Assembly (NCBI GenBank): GCA_964016985.1
Contig: OZ024828.1
Span: 4,303,701 to 4,367,700 of the forward strand
Reading direction: 5' to 3'
Source of the DNA: Anodontia alba
Taxonomy: Eukaryota > Mollusca > Bivalvia > Lucinida > Lucinidae
DNA length: 64,000 bases
The translations under genes and the position numbers were made by a program. The notes under the pieces are model-generated. The model was not told where the DNA came from. It did not search any database and worked only from the letters and a program-made list of their open reading frames with translations. How positions within the stretch are numbered: position 1 is the first letter of the stretch; every line of letters begins with the position of its first letter. Positions 1-12,070 of the stretch are shown in pieces.

Positions 1-702
1 GATTCTGGGATTTTTTGAAGATGTGTGATTTAGAGATTTCAAAACAGAAAGGGACTCTGAGAAATTTGAGCAAAATTGGCCCAGAGGCTCCAGAGGAGAA
101 GTTGTTTGAAATCCTGAACATTTTTCCCATACAAATGCATAAGGAAGCAAAATTGACCTAACCGTAAAAAGGTCAAATGTCAATGTACGACCATTATTTT
201 ATCTCCTGTTCCCGAAGATATATGCAAAGATGCAGCCATAAGGCATGCTCGGTTTTGGAGAAGAAGATTTTTAAAGGTTTTTCCCATACAAATGCATAGG
301 GAAGCAAAATTGACCTTGCCGTAAAAAGGTCAAACGTCAAATTACGACAATTCTTTTAGCAATTTTGGTAGACCTCCCGTCCCTGATGATTCCTGCAAAG
401 GTTCAGCCCCAAGGCATTCTTGGTTCTGGAGGAGAAGATTTTTAAAGGTTTTTACCATATATGGGCGTGGTGGCCATCTTGGTCAACATACTGCGACCAT
501 TTTAGCAATTTTTCGTTCCCCCACCCTAAGGAGGCTCCATATGAAATTTGAGCAAAATTGGCTCAGCGGCTTCAGAGGAGAAGTCGTTTGAAAATGTTAA
601 CGGACGGACCCACAGACGGATGCACAGACGGACAAACGACGGATGAAAAGTGATCACAATAGCTCATCCTGAGCAGAGCTCAGGTGAGCTAAGAAAAAAA
701 AA
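1..702 (+). repeat. 3' part of a long array element with hairpin terminus
   Basis: Two diverged copies of a roughly 340-bp unit run into the window from the left; the same unit recurs at 8120-9960. The stretch ends in a run of ACGGAC-type short repeats and then a hairpin at about 665-702 in which GCTCATCCTGAGC pairs with GCTCAGGTGAGC, followed by TAA. The same terminus closes five other elements in this window. No coding region was seen. It is a non-autonomous repeat; the superfamily is unknown. Confidence 0.75.
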
Positions 703-823
703 AGAAAAAAATGCTGCAAGAATTTTTTTTTTTGTAAACCTTTAACTTGTTTTATACAGATTTTATTTTTGTTCTTAAATGGAGCCAACTCAAAAGAGTA
801 TTAAAAAAAACAAAAAAAAAAAA

Positions 824-3800
824 ACTAGAGCTGGTGTTTGTAAAACACTATGCCCCAAACTGCCTAACTCTAACACTGCTTGACTCCAACACTGCTTCCC
901 ATGATGGTGACAACAGTACAAATATACCAGGAAATAACTCTTTACCAGAAATCGTGAAGGACCATAACTCCAACATTTCATTTAATTGGTTCAAAATTTA
1001 ATCAGGTGATCTCCTCCTCAATCCCAATCAGTATACCAAATATCAAGGCTCTGGCTTATATACTTTTTGATATATCTTACTGACAAAGTCAAAATGTCTA
1101 GAATTACAAAGGGCCATAGCTGTCAGTTTTTCATGGAATTCCCTAAAAAACAAATCAGGTAATCTCCACATCATCCCCAATCAGCATATAATATTTTAAA
1201 ACACTAGCTTAAGTACTTTTCAAGACATCTTGCTGACAAGGTAAAAGTGGGCCGTAACTTTATCAATTTTTTCACTGAATTCTCTCAAAATATAATCAGG
1301 TAATCTACCCATCATTCCCACTCACTATATCTAATTTCAAGAACCAAGCTTAAATACTTTTTGAGATATCTTGCTCATAAGATTTAATTCAAACCTGCCG
1401 GACAAGAAAAAAAACATGGCTCAGCTATTTTTTCATTGGGAACCCAAATATAAAATTTCAAAACCCTAGTATGCAGGGTTCTTAAGATATGGCATGCACA
1501 AAAAAGCTTGACAAACGGACGGACAAACAAAGGCAAAATAATACGCACCATCAATTTCATTCAAAACTGGGGCATAATCAGGTCATCTACTCATTGCTAA
1601 CAATCTATTCATCAAATTTCAAGGCTCCAGCTTCAATAGTTTTTGAGATATTTTGCTGACAAGGGGAACATGTCCAAATTTACAAAGGCCATTACTTATG
1701 AAATATTTTTCAGAATTTACATAAAAGTTAATCAGGTCATCTACTCATCATTACCAATCAATTCACCAAGTTTCAAGTCTCTAGCTTTAACGGTTTTTGA
1801 GATATTTAGCTGACAAGATAAAAATGACCAAAATTACAAACGGCCATAACTCAATAAGTATTTTTCAAAATTTATTCAAAAGTTAATCAGGTTGTCTACT
1901 CATCATTACAAATCCATTCACCAAATTTCATGGCTCTAGCTAACAGATTTTGAGATATTTTGCTGACAAGGTAAAAATGCCCAAAATTACAAAAGGCCAT
2001 AGCTCAAGAAGTATTATTATTCAAAAGTAAATCAGGTTGTCTACTCATCACTATCAGTCTATTCATCAAGTTTCAAGGCCCAACGGTTTTTGAGATATTT
2101 TGCTGACAAAGGTAAAATTGCCCAAAATTACAAAGGGCCATAACTCATGAAGTATTTTTCAGAATTTCTTCAAAAGTTAATCAGGTCATCTACTCATCAC
2201 TACAAATCCATTTACTAAGTTTCAAGGCTCTAAATCTAACAGTTTTGGAGATATTTTGCTGACAAGGTAAAAATACCCAAAAAAAACAAAGGGCCATAAC
2301 TCAAGAAGTATATTTTAAAATTTCTTCAAAAGTTAATCAGGTTGTCTACTCATCACTACTAGTCTATTCATAAAGTTTCAAGGTTCTAGCTCCAAAGTTT
2401 TTTGAGATATTTTGCTGACAAAGTAGAAATGCCCAAAATTACAAAGGGCCATAACTCATGAAGTATTTTTTTGAAATTTCTTTAAAAATTAATCAGGTCA
2501 TCTACTCATCACTACAAATCCATTTACTTAATTTCAAGGCACTAGCTCTAACAGTTTTTGAGATATATTTCTGACAAGGTTAAAATGTCCAAAATTACAA
2601 AGGGCCATAACTCAAGAAGTATTTTTCAAAATTTCTTCAAAAGTTAATCAGGTTGTCTACTCATCACTACCAGACTACTCATCAAGTTTCAAGGCTCTAG
2701 CTCCAACAATTTTTTACAAATCCATTCACCAAATTTCATGGCTCTAGCTAACAGATTTTGAGATATTTTGCTGACAAGGTAAACATACCCAAAATTACAA
2801 AGGGCCATAACTCAAGAAGTATATTTTAAAATTTCTTCAAAAGTTAATCAGGTTGTCTACTCATCACTACTAGTCTATTCATAAAGTTTCAAGGTTCTAG
2901 CTCCAAAGGTTTTTGAGATATTTTGCTGACAAAGTAGAAATGCCCAAAATTACAAAGGGCCATAACTCATGAAGTATTTTTTTGGAATTTCTTTAAAAAT
3001 TAATCAGGTCATCTACTCATCACTACAAATCCATTTACTTAATTTCAAGGCTCTAGCTCTAACAGTTTTTGAGATATTTTTCTGACAAGGTAAAAATGTC
3101 CAAAATTACAAAGGGCCATAACTCAAGAAGTATTTTTCAAAATTTCTTCAAAAGTTAATCAGGTTGTCTACTCATCACTACCAGACTACTCATCAAGTTT
3201 AAAGGCTCTAGCTCCAACATTTTTTTACAAATCCATTCACCAAATTTCATGGCTCTAGCTAACAGATTTTGAGATATTTTGCTGACAAGGTAAAAATGCC
3301 CAAAATTACAAAAGGCCATAACGCAAGAAGTATTATTATTCAAAAGTAAATCAGGTTGTCTACTCACTACCAGTCTATTCATCAAGTTTCAAGGCCCTAG
3401 CTCCAACGGTTTTTGAGATATTTTGTTGACAAAGGTAAAATTGCCCAAAATTACAAAGGGCCATAACTCATGAAGTATTTTTCAGAATTTCTTCAAAAGT
3501 TAATCAGGTCATCTACTCATCACTACAAATCCATTTGCTAAGTTTCAAGGCTCTAGCTCTAACAGTTTTTGAGATATTTTGCTGACAAGGTAAAAATGCC
3601 CAAAATTACAAAGGGCCATAACTCAAGAAGTATTTTTCAAAATTTCTTCAAAAGTTAATCAGGTCATCTACTCATCACTACCAGTCTATTCATCAAGTTT
3701 CAAGGCTCTAGGTTCAATAGTTCTTGAGATATTTTCTGACAAGATTGCATCCATATTTCTTCAAAGGGCCATAACACGAAAAGGGGCATAATCCTGTCAA

Positions 3801-4002
3801 GAAAAAAAATACATGTCAGCTATTTTTTTCATGAGGAATCCATATAATAAATTTCAAAACTGAGCATTCACTGTTCTAAAGTTATGCTATGCATCAAAAA
3901 GCATGACGAACGAACGGACGGACGGATGTACGTATGGACGGACAGACGGACAAACAACCCAGAAGCAATATGCCCCTTCAACTCCTTTAAAGTTGGGGGC
4001 AT
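824..4002 (+). repeat. Long repeat element with ~155-bp tandem array
   Basis: The element starts with ACTAGAGCTGGTGTTTGTAA, a start also seen at 6257 and 17566, and ends in TTAAAGTTGGGGGCATAA. Its core from about 1560 to 3770 is a diverged tandem array of roughly 150-156 bp units, each containing CAAAGGGCCATAACTCA and a GAGATATTTTGCTGACAAGG segment. Part of the array repeats as a higher-order block of about 511 bp (about 2704 against 3214). Near the end lies an ACGGACGGACGG run. Short open frames here are chance products of the array. No protein gene was seen. Confidence 0.8.
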
Positions 4003-4252
4003 AAAAAAAAAGAATTATGTTTATAAGTTTTGATATTAGTCAAGCTTCTCAATTCTGTATCATTTAATAGATGTATTTTAAAAGATTTAATACTTGCAAA
4101 TCTAATAAAATAAGATGTAAAAAAAATAAATAAATAAATAACTTGCCCATATTGCCATAACTTTAGTTATATGCAAAAAAATATACCTATTATAAAATAA
4201 AATTTGCATACTATTACCTCTAAATAAAATGCTGCGAAAAGTTTACAAAAAC

Positions 4253-5490
4253 TTTTAAAGGGGCATGACCGCTAATATTTGGTGCACTGTAACCTGGAAA
4301 TAATATGCACTGCTCATATCATCGTGTAACTATTTATGAAGTTTCAGCTTGATCGGATGTAAACTGTAGAAGGATATAGCCAGAAACAAAAAAAATACCG
4401 TATTCGACCTAATTACTGCACTGTGCACTTAGATTTTTCAAAATTACTGACCAAACTTGTAGTAAATATCAACCTAATAATATTCGACCTAATTACTGCA
4501 CTGTGCACTTAGATTTTTCAAAATTACTGACCAAACTTGTAGTAAATATCAACCTAATAAGGGCACTGTTTAAAGAAAGATCAGCAGAGGACTTAATGAG
4601 GAGCGTATTAAATGATGCTTCTGCAACATTATTTTCTGATTTTCTTTATAAAAACATATGTTATGGGTACTCGTTTGAATTGCCTCGACTTGTCAAGGCA
4701 ATTCAAATGAGTTCCCATAACATATGTTTTTATAAAGAAGTAGATAAAGTATACTGACTGTAATCTAAGGGCTACTTAATCGCTTTACTGTGTGCTTATA
4801 GGGACATGTGGGGTAATTAGGTCAAATACGGTAATAGAAATTTTCAAAGGGGTATAATTCTGATAATATTTGGTGGACTGTAACCTTGAAACAATATGCC
4901 CTGCTCCACATCATGGTCTAACTACAAATCAAGATTCAGTTTGATCGGATATAAACTGTAGGAGAAGTTAGCCGGAAACGGTCAGTTTACAGAAATTTTC
5001 AAAGGGGCATAATTCTGCTAACATTTGGTGGATTGTAACCTCGAAACAATATGCGCTGCTCCACATCATGGTTTAACTATAAATGAAGTTTCAGCTTGAT
5101 TGGCTGTAAACTGTAAGAGGAGTTAGCCGTAAACGAAAAGTTTACAGAAATTCTCAGCTAATATTTGGTGGACTGTAACCTCCAAACAATATGCGCTGCT
5201 CCACATCATGGTCTAACTATAAATGAAGTTTCAGCTTGATCGGATGTAAAATGTAGGAGGAGTTAACCGGAAATGAAAAGTTTACAGAAATTTTCAAAGG
5301 GGTATAACCCCGCAAACATTTGGTGGCCTGTAACCCCAAAATAGTATGGGCTGCATCACATCATGGTCTAACTATATACCAAGTTTCAGCTTGATTGGAT
5401 GTAAACTGTAGGAGGAGTTAGCCGGAAATGATAAAGTTTATGGACGAACAGATGGACAGATGCCATACCCCGTAACATAATACGTCCCGT
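4253..5490 (+). repeat. ~150-bp tandem array, interrupted by a MITE
   Basis: Units of about 150 bp carry a TTTCAAAGGGGCATAA segment followed by TTTGGTGGACTGTAACC and TTTCAGCTTGATCGGATG. Recognisable starts are near 4253, 4845, 4998, 5150 and 5296. The first unit is split by the TIR element at 4398-4831. No coding potential was seen. Confidence 0.75.
4398..4831. mobile_element. MITE with TA duplication, 80-bp internal tandem duplication and central hairpin
   Basis: The ends form a terminal inverted repeat, CCGTATTYGACCTAATTAC, flanked on both sides by TA (4396-4397 and 4832-4833), as in Tc1/mariner/pogo-type non-autonomous elements. Bases 4401-4480 are duplicated without change at 4481-4560, so the left end is nearly doubled. 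A near-perfect hairpin occupies 4643-4739, with stems rich in ATAAAAACATATG. It sits inside the 150-bp array, whose unit resumes after 4833. No transposase frame is present. Confidence 0.8.
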
Positions 5491-5509
5491 TTTTCAAAGA
5501 GGCATATAA

Positions 5510-6005
5510 AAATAGATTTTCAAGATGGTCCCCTGATAACAGTGGCCATCTTGGATTTCCAATTGGAATGATTTTAGCTATTTTTGATCTACAAGTCACC
5601 CCAATGCTTCCTACCAAGTTTCAAGATGATTGCCCATGGCAGCCATCTTGTATTTCCAATCAGAACAATTTTAGCAACATTTAATCTATAAGTCACCCTG
5701 ATGCTTCCTACCAAGTTTTGAGTCAATTGGCCTTTCAGTTCAGGAGAAGAAGCGAAAAATAGATTTTCAAGATGGCGGCCATGGCAGCCATCTTGGATTT
5801 CAAATCGGAACAATTTTAGCTATATTTTATCTATATGTCGCCAGGATGCTTCATACCAAATTTCAAGTCAACTGGCCCAGGGGTGTAGGAGAAGAAGGCT
5901 TTTAAAGCAATAGTTGACACCACACGATGGATGACACACGACAGAAGACCTACATTGACCGACCACAATAGCTCACCTTGAGCACTTTGTGCTCAGGTCA
6001 CCTAA
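5510..6005 (+). repeat. ~148-bp tandem units ending in the conserved hairpin terminus
   Basis: Units carry ATAGATTTTCAAGATGG and a GGCCATGGCAGCCATCTTGG palindrome. The stretch closes with CACAATAGCTCACC, a GAGCACTTTGTGCTC stem and then CACCTAAT at about 5963-6005, the same 3' terminus as at 665, 8080, 19597, 24632 and 27306. No gene was seen. Confidence 0.75.
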
Positions 6006-6256
6006 TAAAAATTATCAGTCACATGTTTACCATCATTGATTTATAAACTGGGTATTAGGCAAAGAACTAGATCTGTCCATTTATCTAGATTATTATTTTT
6101 CTTCCTATTTAGCTAGAAAATGCAAAAGGGGAATAATTTGTAAAATCTTATAGTTAATTAGAAATTATGAACTGGATATTTGGTAAAGAATCAGATCTGT
6201 CCAATTACCAGATCTCAATTATTTTATATTCATTAAATAGTCTAGACTATTTACTA

Positions 6257-7045
6257 ACTAGAGCTGGTGTTTGTAAAACACTATGCCCCCAACTGCCGGA
6301 CTCTAACACTGCTTGACTCCAACACTGCTTGCCCATGACAGTAACAACAGTACAAATAATGAGAGTTCAATGTTATTTTATCAAAGGGAAAAAACTCTAA
6401 AACAGGAGATAATTGGGATAAGAAAAAAATACGGGTCACCTGTTTTTTCAAGAGGAATCAAAATATGAAATTTCAAAACATTAGCATACATGGTTCTAAA
6501 CTTATGCTATACACAATAAAGCAATGACATTAAATGGCCAGAAATTGCAAAGGGCCATAACTCCAACATTTCATTTAATTGGTTCAAAATTTAATCAAGT
6601 GAGTTCCTCCTCAATCCCAATCAGTATACCAAATATCATGGCTCTGGCTTAAATACTTTTTGAGATATCTTGCTGACGAGGTCAAAATGCCGAGAATTAC
6701 AAAGGGCCATAACTACATCAATTTTTCAGGGAATTCCCTAATACACATATCAGGTAATCTCCACATCATCCCCAATCAGCATATAATATTTCAAGACCCT
6801 AGCTTAAGTACTTTTCGAGACATCTTGCTGACAAGGTCAAAACGCACAGAACTGCGAAGGGCCGTAACTTTATCAATATTTTCATGGAATTCTCTCAAAA
6901 TATATTCAGGGAATTTACACATCATTCCCACTCACTACATCGAATTTCAAGAACCCAGCTTAAATACTTTTCAAGATAACTTGCTCACAAGATTTAATTC
7001 TGATTTTTTTCAAAGGGGCATAACTCTAAACAAACATGCTAGACA
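6257..7045 (+). repeat. Second copy of the ACTAGAGCTGG element, short array
   Basis: It begins with the same start sequence as the element at 824 and contains about three diverged units with CAAAGGGCCATAACT and TGCTGACRAGGTCAAAA. It is cut at its right by the start of the next element near 7046. A long open frame at 6660-7091 lies entirely within repeat units and has no recognisable domain, so it is not called as a gene. Confidence 0.65.
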
Positions 7046-8117
7046 AGAAAAAACAAGAGGCCCACGGGCCACAACTTGCTCACCTGAGTGAAACCGCCAC
7101 TGCAGATATGCAGATGGCATGCAACCTTTTTCCAATACTCTTATGACAAGGCAATGGCAGTTTTTGAAATATCTTGCTTACAAGGTTAAAATGCTGAAAT
7201 TTTCAAAATGTCACAAGTAAAACAAGTCACCCCCAATGCCTCCTACCAACTTTCGAGTCAACTGGCATTTCAATGCAGTAGAAAAAGCGAAAAGGTAGAT
7301 TTCCAAGATGGCAGCCATCTTGCATTTCCGATCGGAACGATTATAGCTATTTTTTGATCTACTAGTCACCCTGATGCTTCCTACTAAGTTTCGAGTCAAT
7401 TGACTTTTAGGTTTAGGAGAAGAAGCGAAAAATAGATTTTCAAGATGGCTGTCATGGCAGCCATTTTGGATTTCTGATTGGCATGATTTTAGCTATTTTT
7501 GATCTACAAGTCATCCCGATGCTTCCTAGCAAGTTTGGAGTCAATTGGCCTTTCAGTTCTGGAGAAGAAGCGAAAAATAGATTTTCAAGATGGTGCCATG
7601 GCGGCTATCTTGGATTTCCAATTGGCATGATTTTAGCTATTTTTGATTTATAAGTTACCCCAATGCTTCCCAACCAGTTTGGAGTCAATTGGCTTTTGGG
7701 TTTAGGAGTAGAAGCGAAAAATAGATTTTCAAGATGGCTGCCATGGCAGCCATCTTGGATTTCCGACCGACCCGATTTTAGCTATATTTGATCTACAAGT
7801 CATCCTGATGCTTTCTAGCAAGTTTGGAGTCAACTGGCCTTTCGGTTCAGGAGAAGAAGCGAAAAATAGATTTTCAAGATGGCGGCAATGGCCGCCATCT
7901 TGGATTTCCTATCAAAACGATTTTAGCTATTTTTGATCTACAAGTCACTCTGATGCTTCCTATCAAGTATCGAGTCAATTGGCCCAGGGGCGTAGGAAGA
8001 GTGGACTTTTAAAGCAATTGTTCACGCCGATTGACGCACGCCGCACGACCCATCATGGACAACGGACATTGACTGACCACAATAGCTCACCATGAGCACT
8101 TCATGCTCAGGTGAGCT
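7046..8117 (+). repeat. GAGGCCC-start element with 148-bp units and hairpin 3' end
   Basis: The left end reads AAGAGGCCCACGGGCCACAA followed by GCTCACCTGAG; a very similar left end is at 20643. Five diverged 148-bp units with AAGATGGCNGCCATGGC cores fill 7240-8000. The right end is the shared hairpin (GCTCACCATGAGC ... GCTCAGGTGAGC, then TAA) at about 8078-8117. No transposase was seen. Confidence 0.75.
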
Positions 8118-8119
8118 AA

Positions 8120-9990
8120 AAATCTGAGCAAATTTAGCTCAGTGGCTTCAGAGGAGTAGTCGTCTGAAATTCTCAACAATTTTCCCATACAAATGTTATG
8201 GGTCTCATACAAATGCATAGGGAAGCAAACTTGACTTGCTGTAAAAAGGTCAAATGTCAACATACAACAATCTTTTTAGCAATTTTGGTAGATCTCCTGT
8301 CCCTGATGATTTGTGCACAGATTCAGCCCCAAGGCATCCTCAGTTCTGGAGAAGAAGATTTTTAAAGGGTTTTACCATATATGGGCATGGAAGCCATCTT
8401 GGTCAATGAACCGCGACCATTTTAGCAATCTTTCGTTCCCCGACTTAAGAAGACTCAATATGAAATTTGAGCAAATTTGGCTCAGTGGCTTCAGAGAAGA
8501 AGTATTTTAAAATCTTCAACAATTTTCCTATTCAAATATGGGGCTCATACAAATGCATAGGAAAGCAAACTTGATCCTTTCATAAAAAGGTTAAATGTCA
8601 ACGTACGACAATTCTTTTAGCAACTTTGGTAGACCTCTTGTCCCTGATGATTTGTGCAAAGATTCAGCCCCAAGGCATTCTCGGTTCTGGAGAAGAAGAT
8701 TTTTAAAGGTTTTTACCATATATGGGCATGGCGGCCATCTTGGTCAACGGACCATGACAAGTTTAGCAATCTTTTGTTTCCCCACTCTAAGGTGGCTCCA
8801 TATGGAATTTGAACAAAATTGGCTCAGAGGCTTCAGAGGAGAAGTCGTTTGAAATTCTCAACAATTTTCTCATTCAAATGTATAGGGCTCATACAAATGC
8901 ATAGGGAAGCGAACTTGACCTTGCCGTAAAAAGGTCAAACGTCAACATACGACAATTATTTTAGCAACTTTGGTTGATCTCCCGTCCCTGATGATTCGAG
9001 CAAACATTCAGCCCTATTGCATCCTCGGTTATGGAGAAGAAGATTTTTAAAGGGTTTTACCATATATGGGTATGGAAGCCATCTTGGTCAATGAACCGCG
9101 ACCATTTTAGCAATCTTTCGTTCCCCGACTTAAGAAGACTCAATATGAAATTTGAGCAAATTTGGCTCAGTGGCTTCAGAAAAGAAGTATTTTAAAATCT
9201 TCAACAATTTTCCTATTCAAATATGGGGCTCATACAAATGCATAGGAAAGCAAACTTGATCCTTTCATAAAAAGATTAAATGTCAACGTACGACAATTCT
9301 TTTAGCAACTTTGGTAGACCTCTTGTCCCCGATGATTTGTGCAAAGATTCAGCCCCAAGGCATTCTCGGTTCTGGAGAAGAAGATTTTTAAAGGTTTTTA
9401 CCATATATGGGCATAGCGGCCATCTTGGTCAACGGACCATGACAAGTTTAGCAATCTTTTGTTTCCCCACTCTAAGGTGGCTCCATATGGAATTTGAACA
9501 AAATTGGCTCAGAGGCTTCAGAGGAGAAGTCGTTTGAAATTCTCAACAATTTTCTCATTCAAATGTATAGGGCTCATACAAATGCATAGGGAAGCGAACT
9601 TGACCTTGCCGTAAAAAGGTCAAACGTCAACATACGACAATTATTTTAGCAACTTTGGTTGACCTCCCGTCCCTGATGATTCGAGCAAAGATTCAGCCCT
9701 ATTGCATCCTCGGTTATGGAGAAGAAGATTTTTAAAGGTTTTTACCATATATGGGCATGGCGGGCATCTTGGTCGATGGACCGCGACCATTTTAGCAATC
9801 TTTCGTTACCCCACCCCTTAAGGAGGCTCCATATGAAATTTGAGCAAAATTGGCTCAGCGGCTTCAGAGGAGAAGTCGTTAATGGACGGACGGATGGACG
9901 GACAGAGGTACGACTGACGGACAGATGGACGGACGCACATACAGACCTCCAATGTGTAACCATAATACCTCGCCACTATCGTGTGGCGGG
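8120..9990 (+). repeat. 340-bp unit array with near-identical 685-bp duplication
   Basis: Diverged copies of a roughly 342-bp unit carry GAGAAGAAGATTTTTAAAGG, GCCATCTTGGTCAA and CCATATGRAATTTGA. About 8340-9024 is repeated almost without change at 9025-9710, a two-unit block of 685 bp, which implies recent duplication. The right end has an ACGGACGG run and a short CCTCGCCAC / GTGGCGGGG stem near 9966-9992. Open frames at 8595 and 9280 are the same repeat in two copies and are not genes. Confidence 0.8.
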
Positions 9991-10065
9991 GTACAAAAAG
10001 AAACACCGCTCCTGGAATTTGTAGTTCATTCTAGTTAAGCAAAATTTTTGTTATATACCAGGGCC

Positions 10066-10316
10066 CAGTTGTTCAAAGCGTCGTTAGCTTAACGAGCTCG
10101 TTAAGGGTATTTTCGTTAACTGTTTTAGTGACTTCAATATGCAGTATTCTGATATTTTTTGCTGAAAAAATGTGAGTAGCTTTTGCACTGCAAAAGCTAC
10201 TCACATTTTTTCAGCAAAAAATTTCAGCATATTTGTGTATCACTCGATTTAAATTTTAACGAATCGTTAACTAACGACGTCGTTAGCTTTGAACAACTGG
10301 GCCCAGTATACAGACT
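10066..10316. mobile_element. Hairpin MITE (GGGCCCAGTTGTTCAAAGC ends)
   Basis: The left end GGGCCCAGTTGTTCAAAGC is matched by its reverse complement at the right end near 10290-10314. The subterminal TCGTTAG / CTAACGA stretches are also inverted. The centre holds a perfect 32-bp stem (10155-10186 with 10190-10221) and a 3-base loop. Flanking TA is compatible with Tc1/mariner-type insertion but is not decisive. There is no coding capacity. Confidence 0.85.
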
Positions 10317-10362
10317 GAAATGTTTTATATGGCAGTCACTTGTCTTTTTTTGCAGATTAGTG

Positions 10363-10688
10363 AAATGAAGTTTTTTAAAAGTAAAACATATTTTAACGAG
10401 TAATACTTAACCTATAGATAATGTGCTATTCTATTCTGTTATTCACCCCCTCCACAGAAAAAACGACCTTTCAGTCGTTATAAAGTCTTAATTCAGAAGG
10501 TCCCTTTAACAGTTACCTGTATGACGTAGTTCCTCCCGCTCAAATGATCACGTGTCAGTTTCTTTTATGTGTAAAACAATACACAATTAGGAGAAAGGAG
10601 CGAGGGAAGGGAGGTGGGACGATAAATATTTATCTATAGGTTAAGTATTACTCGTTAAAATATGTTTTACTTTTAAAAAACTTCATTT
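10363..10688. mobile_element. Palindromic miniature derivative of the adjacent DIRS-like element
   Basis: Perfect 58-bp inverted arms lie at 10363-10420 and 10631-10688. Between them, 10407-10566 is identical over 160 bases to the reverse complement of 16363-16522, the right end of the neighbouring retrotransposon. It therefore carries a terminal segment of that family but no coding sequence. It may be a deletion derivative, a template-switch product or part of a larger DIRS end structure. It directly abuts the left inverted terminal repeat at 10686. Confidence 0.8.
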
Positions 10689-10966
10689 TAACTTCGTAAT
10701 ACATTAACCTATAGATAATGTGCTAGAATTTGTAGAATAGGAGAGAGGATTTCTCCTAATAAGTTAGTCCCAACTTCTGAATTAAGGCTTAATAAAAGGA
10801 TTTATTTTTTATATATATATAATGAGGACATAATTAGTGCTTAAGGCAATAATAAGATCCTTTAACCAAGGATAAAGTAATCCAGGGTTAACATATATAT
10901 ATAATAAAGATATAATTAGTACCGCTCTAGTATAGCATCAGGTCTAGGGGGGGCTGTTGACGTTGT

Positions 10967-12070
10967 CTACACATCCATAGCTGATTGCTGTTGGCCCCCG
11001 ACCACTTTTTGGGCCACTACAATGGGGCCCAAACTTTGGAGATTCTGTGCTTGTTGAGACATGTCTCTGAGACAGAATTTGGCAAAAGTTGATGAACTAT
11101 TCCAAACCGCTGCTTGAAGTATATCATTGAGAGGAACTTTGTCGAAGAAAGCCCAAGAAGAGGAAAGAGCTCTAACTTCATGAGCTTTGATTTTAAGGAA
11201 AGAGATATCTCGTTTAGTGAGTTTCCTATAGGCAAGTTTAACAGTGTAAGATATCCATCTCGAGATAGTATCTTTAGAGATATCCTTATTGCCTTTAATA
11301 GGAAGAAAAAGTCTAGTTCTATTTTGGCGATAAGAGCTAGTCATTTTGAGATAGAATTTCAGAGCCCTAACGGGGCAAAGAAGTCTGTCAGTATGTTCCC
11401 ATTTACATATTCGAGCAAGACTAGGAACAACAATAGGATCTGGTTTAACAGAAGGAAGCTGGTTTTTTGCTAAAAAACCAGATTTAAGAATCAAGGAAAC
11501 TGAACCATCAGATTGATTAAATCTTAAATGTTGTGAATCCATAGCTAGAGCATGTATTTCACTACACCTTTTAGCAGTGGCAAGAGCTAAGAGAAAGGCT
11601 GTCTTAATAGTAACGTGAAATTTAGCAGCCTTATCAAGAGGTTCAAAAGGTGGTTTTTGTAGACATACTAAAACCCATGATAAGTCCCATTTAGGTGTAA
11701 GAGATCTTTGTACTGGTCGTTGAAGTTCAAAGGATCTGATAAGTTCAGATAAAACTGGATTAGATCCGATTCTATTACCAGTTTTGAATTTTAAAGTGTT
11801 AGAGATCACAGATCTATAACCTTTAATAGTACTAATCTGACATTTCTTTTCCAAAAAAAGAAAGATTAAGAAATCGGCTATAACTGTAATAGGGGCCGAG
11901 ATCGGATTAACCTTTTTTGTATGACACCAATTAGAGAAGATGGTCCATTTTGCATCGTAGACTTTTTGTGTAGATGCTCTTCTTGATCTGGAGACAAAAT
12001 CTGCAACGTTTTGTGAAAATTTCTTATCTCTGATGGATTGTTTGATAACTCCCAAGCGTGAAGGTTGAGA
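10967..12070 (-). CDS. Tyrosine recombinase (DIRS integrase), putative active-site Y to C
   Basis: This is the C-terminal part of a 970-codon open frame at 10967-13879. Only the last 360 or so residues look real; upstream the frame overlaps the RT gene in another phase. It starts with a SAM-like core-binding region (RASTQKVYDAKWTIFSNWC), followed by the catalytic domain. Box I arginine is in TAKRCSEIHAL, box II is HEVR, and the last box reads VWNSSSTFAKFCLRD. In DIRS recombinases I expect tyrosine where this copy has cysteine (codon at 11072-11074); TGT differs from TAT by one base. The enzyme would integrate the circular DNA intermediate. The lost nucleophile suggests a dead copy. The expression mechanism (overlap or frameshift from RT) is not visible. 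Confidence 0.85.
   Translation of the reverse strand, partial: SQPSRLGVIKQSIRDKKFSQNVADFVSRSRRASTQKVYDAKWTIFSNWCHTKKVNPISAPITVIADFLIFLFLEKKCQISTIKGYRSVISNTLKFKTGNRIGSNPVLSELIRSFELQRPVQRSLTPKWDLSWVLVCLQKPPFEPLDKAAKFHVTIKTAFLLALATAKRCSEIHALAMDSQHLRFNQSDGSVSLILKSGFLAKNQLPSVKPDPIVVPSLARICKWEHTDRLLCPVRALKFYLKMTSSYRQNRTRLFLPIKGNKDISKDTISRWISYTVKLAYRKLTKRDISFLKIKAHEVRALSSSWAFFDKVPLNDILQAAVWNSSSTFAKFCLRDMSQQAQNLQSLGPIVVAQKVVGGQQQSAMDV

Noticed and set aside
1560..3770. CRISPR-like array
   Set aside because: Units are about 155 bp, diverged along their whole length, without short conserved repeats separated by unique spacers, in a eukaryotic context.
8595..9537. Pair of identical 85-codon genes
   Set aside because: The two frames are the same part of the duplicated 685-bp repeat block, and other units of the array do not keep the frame.
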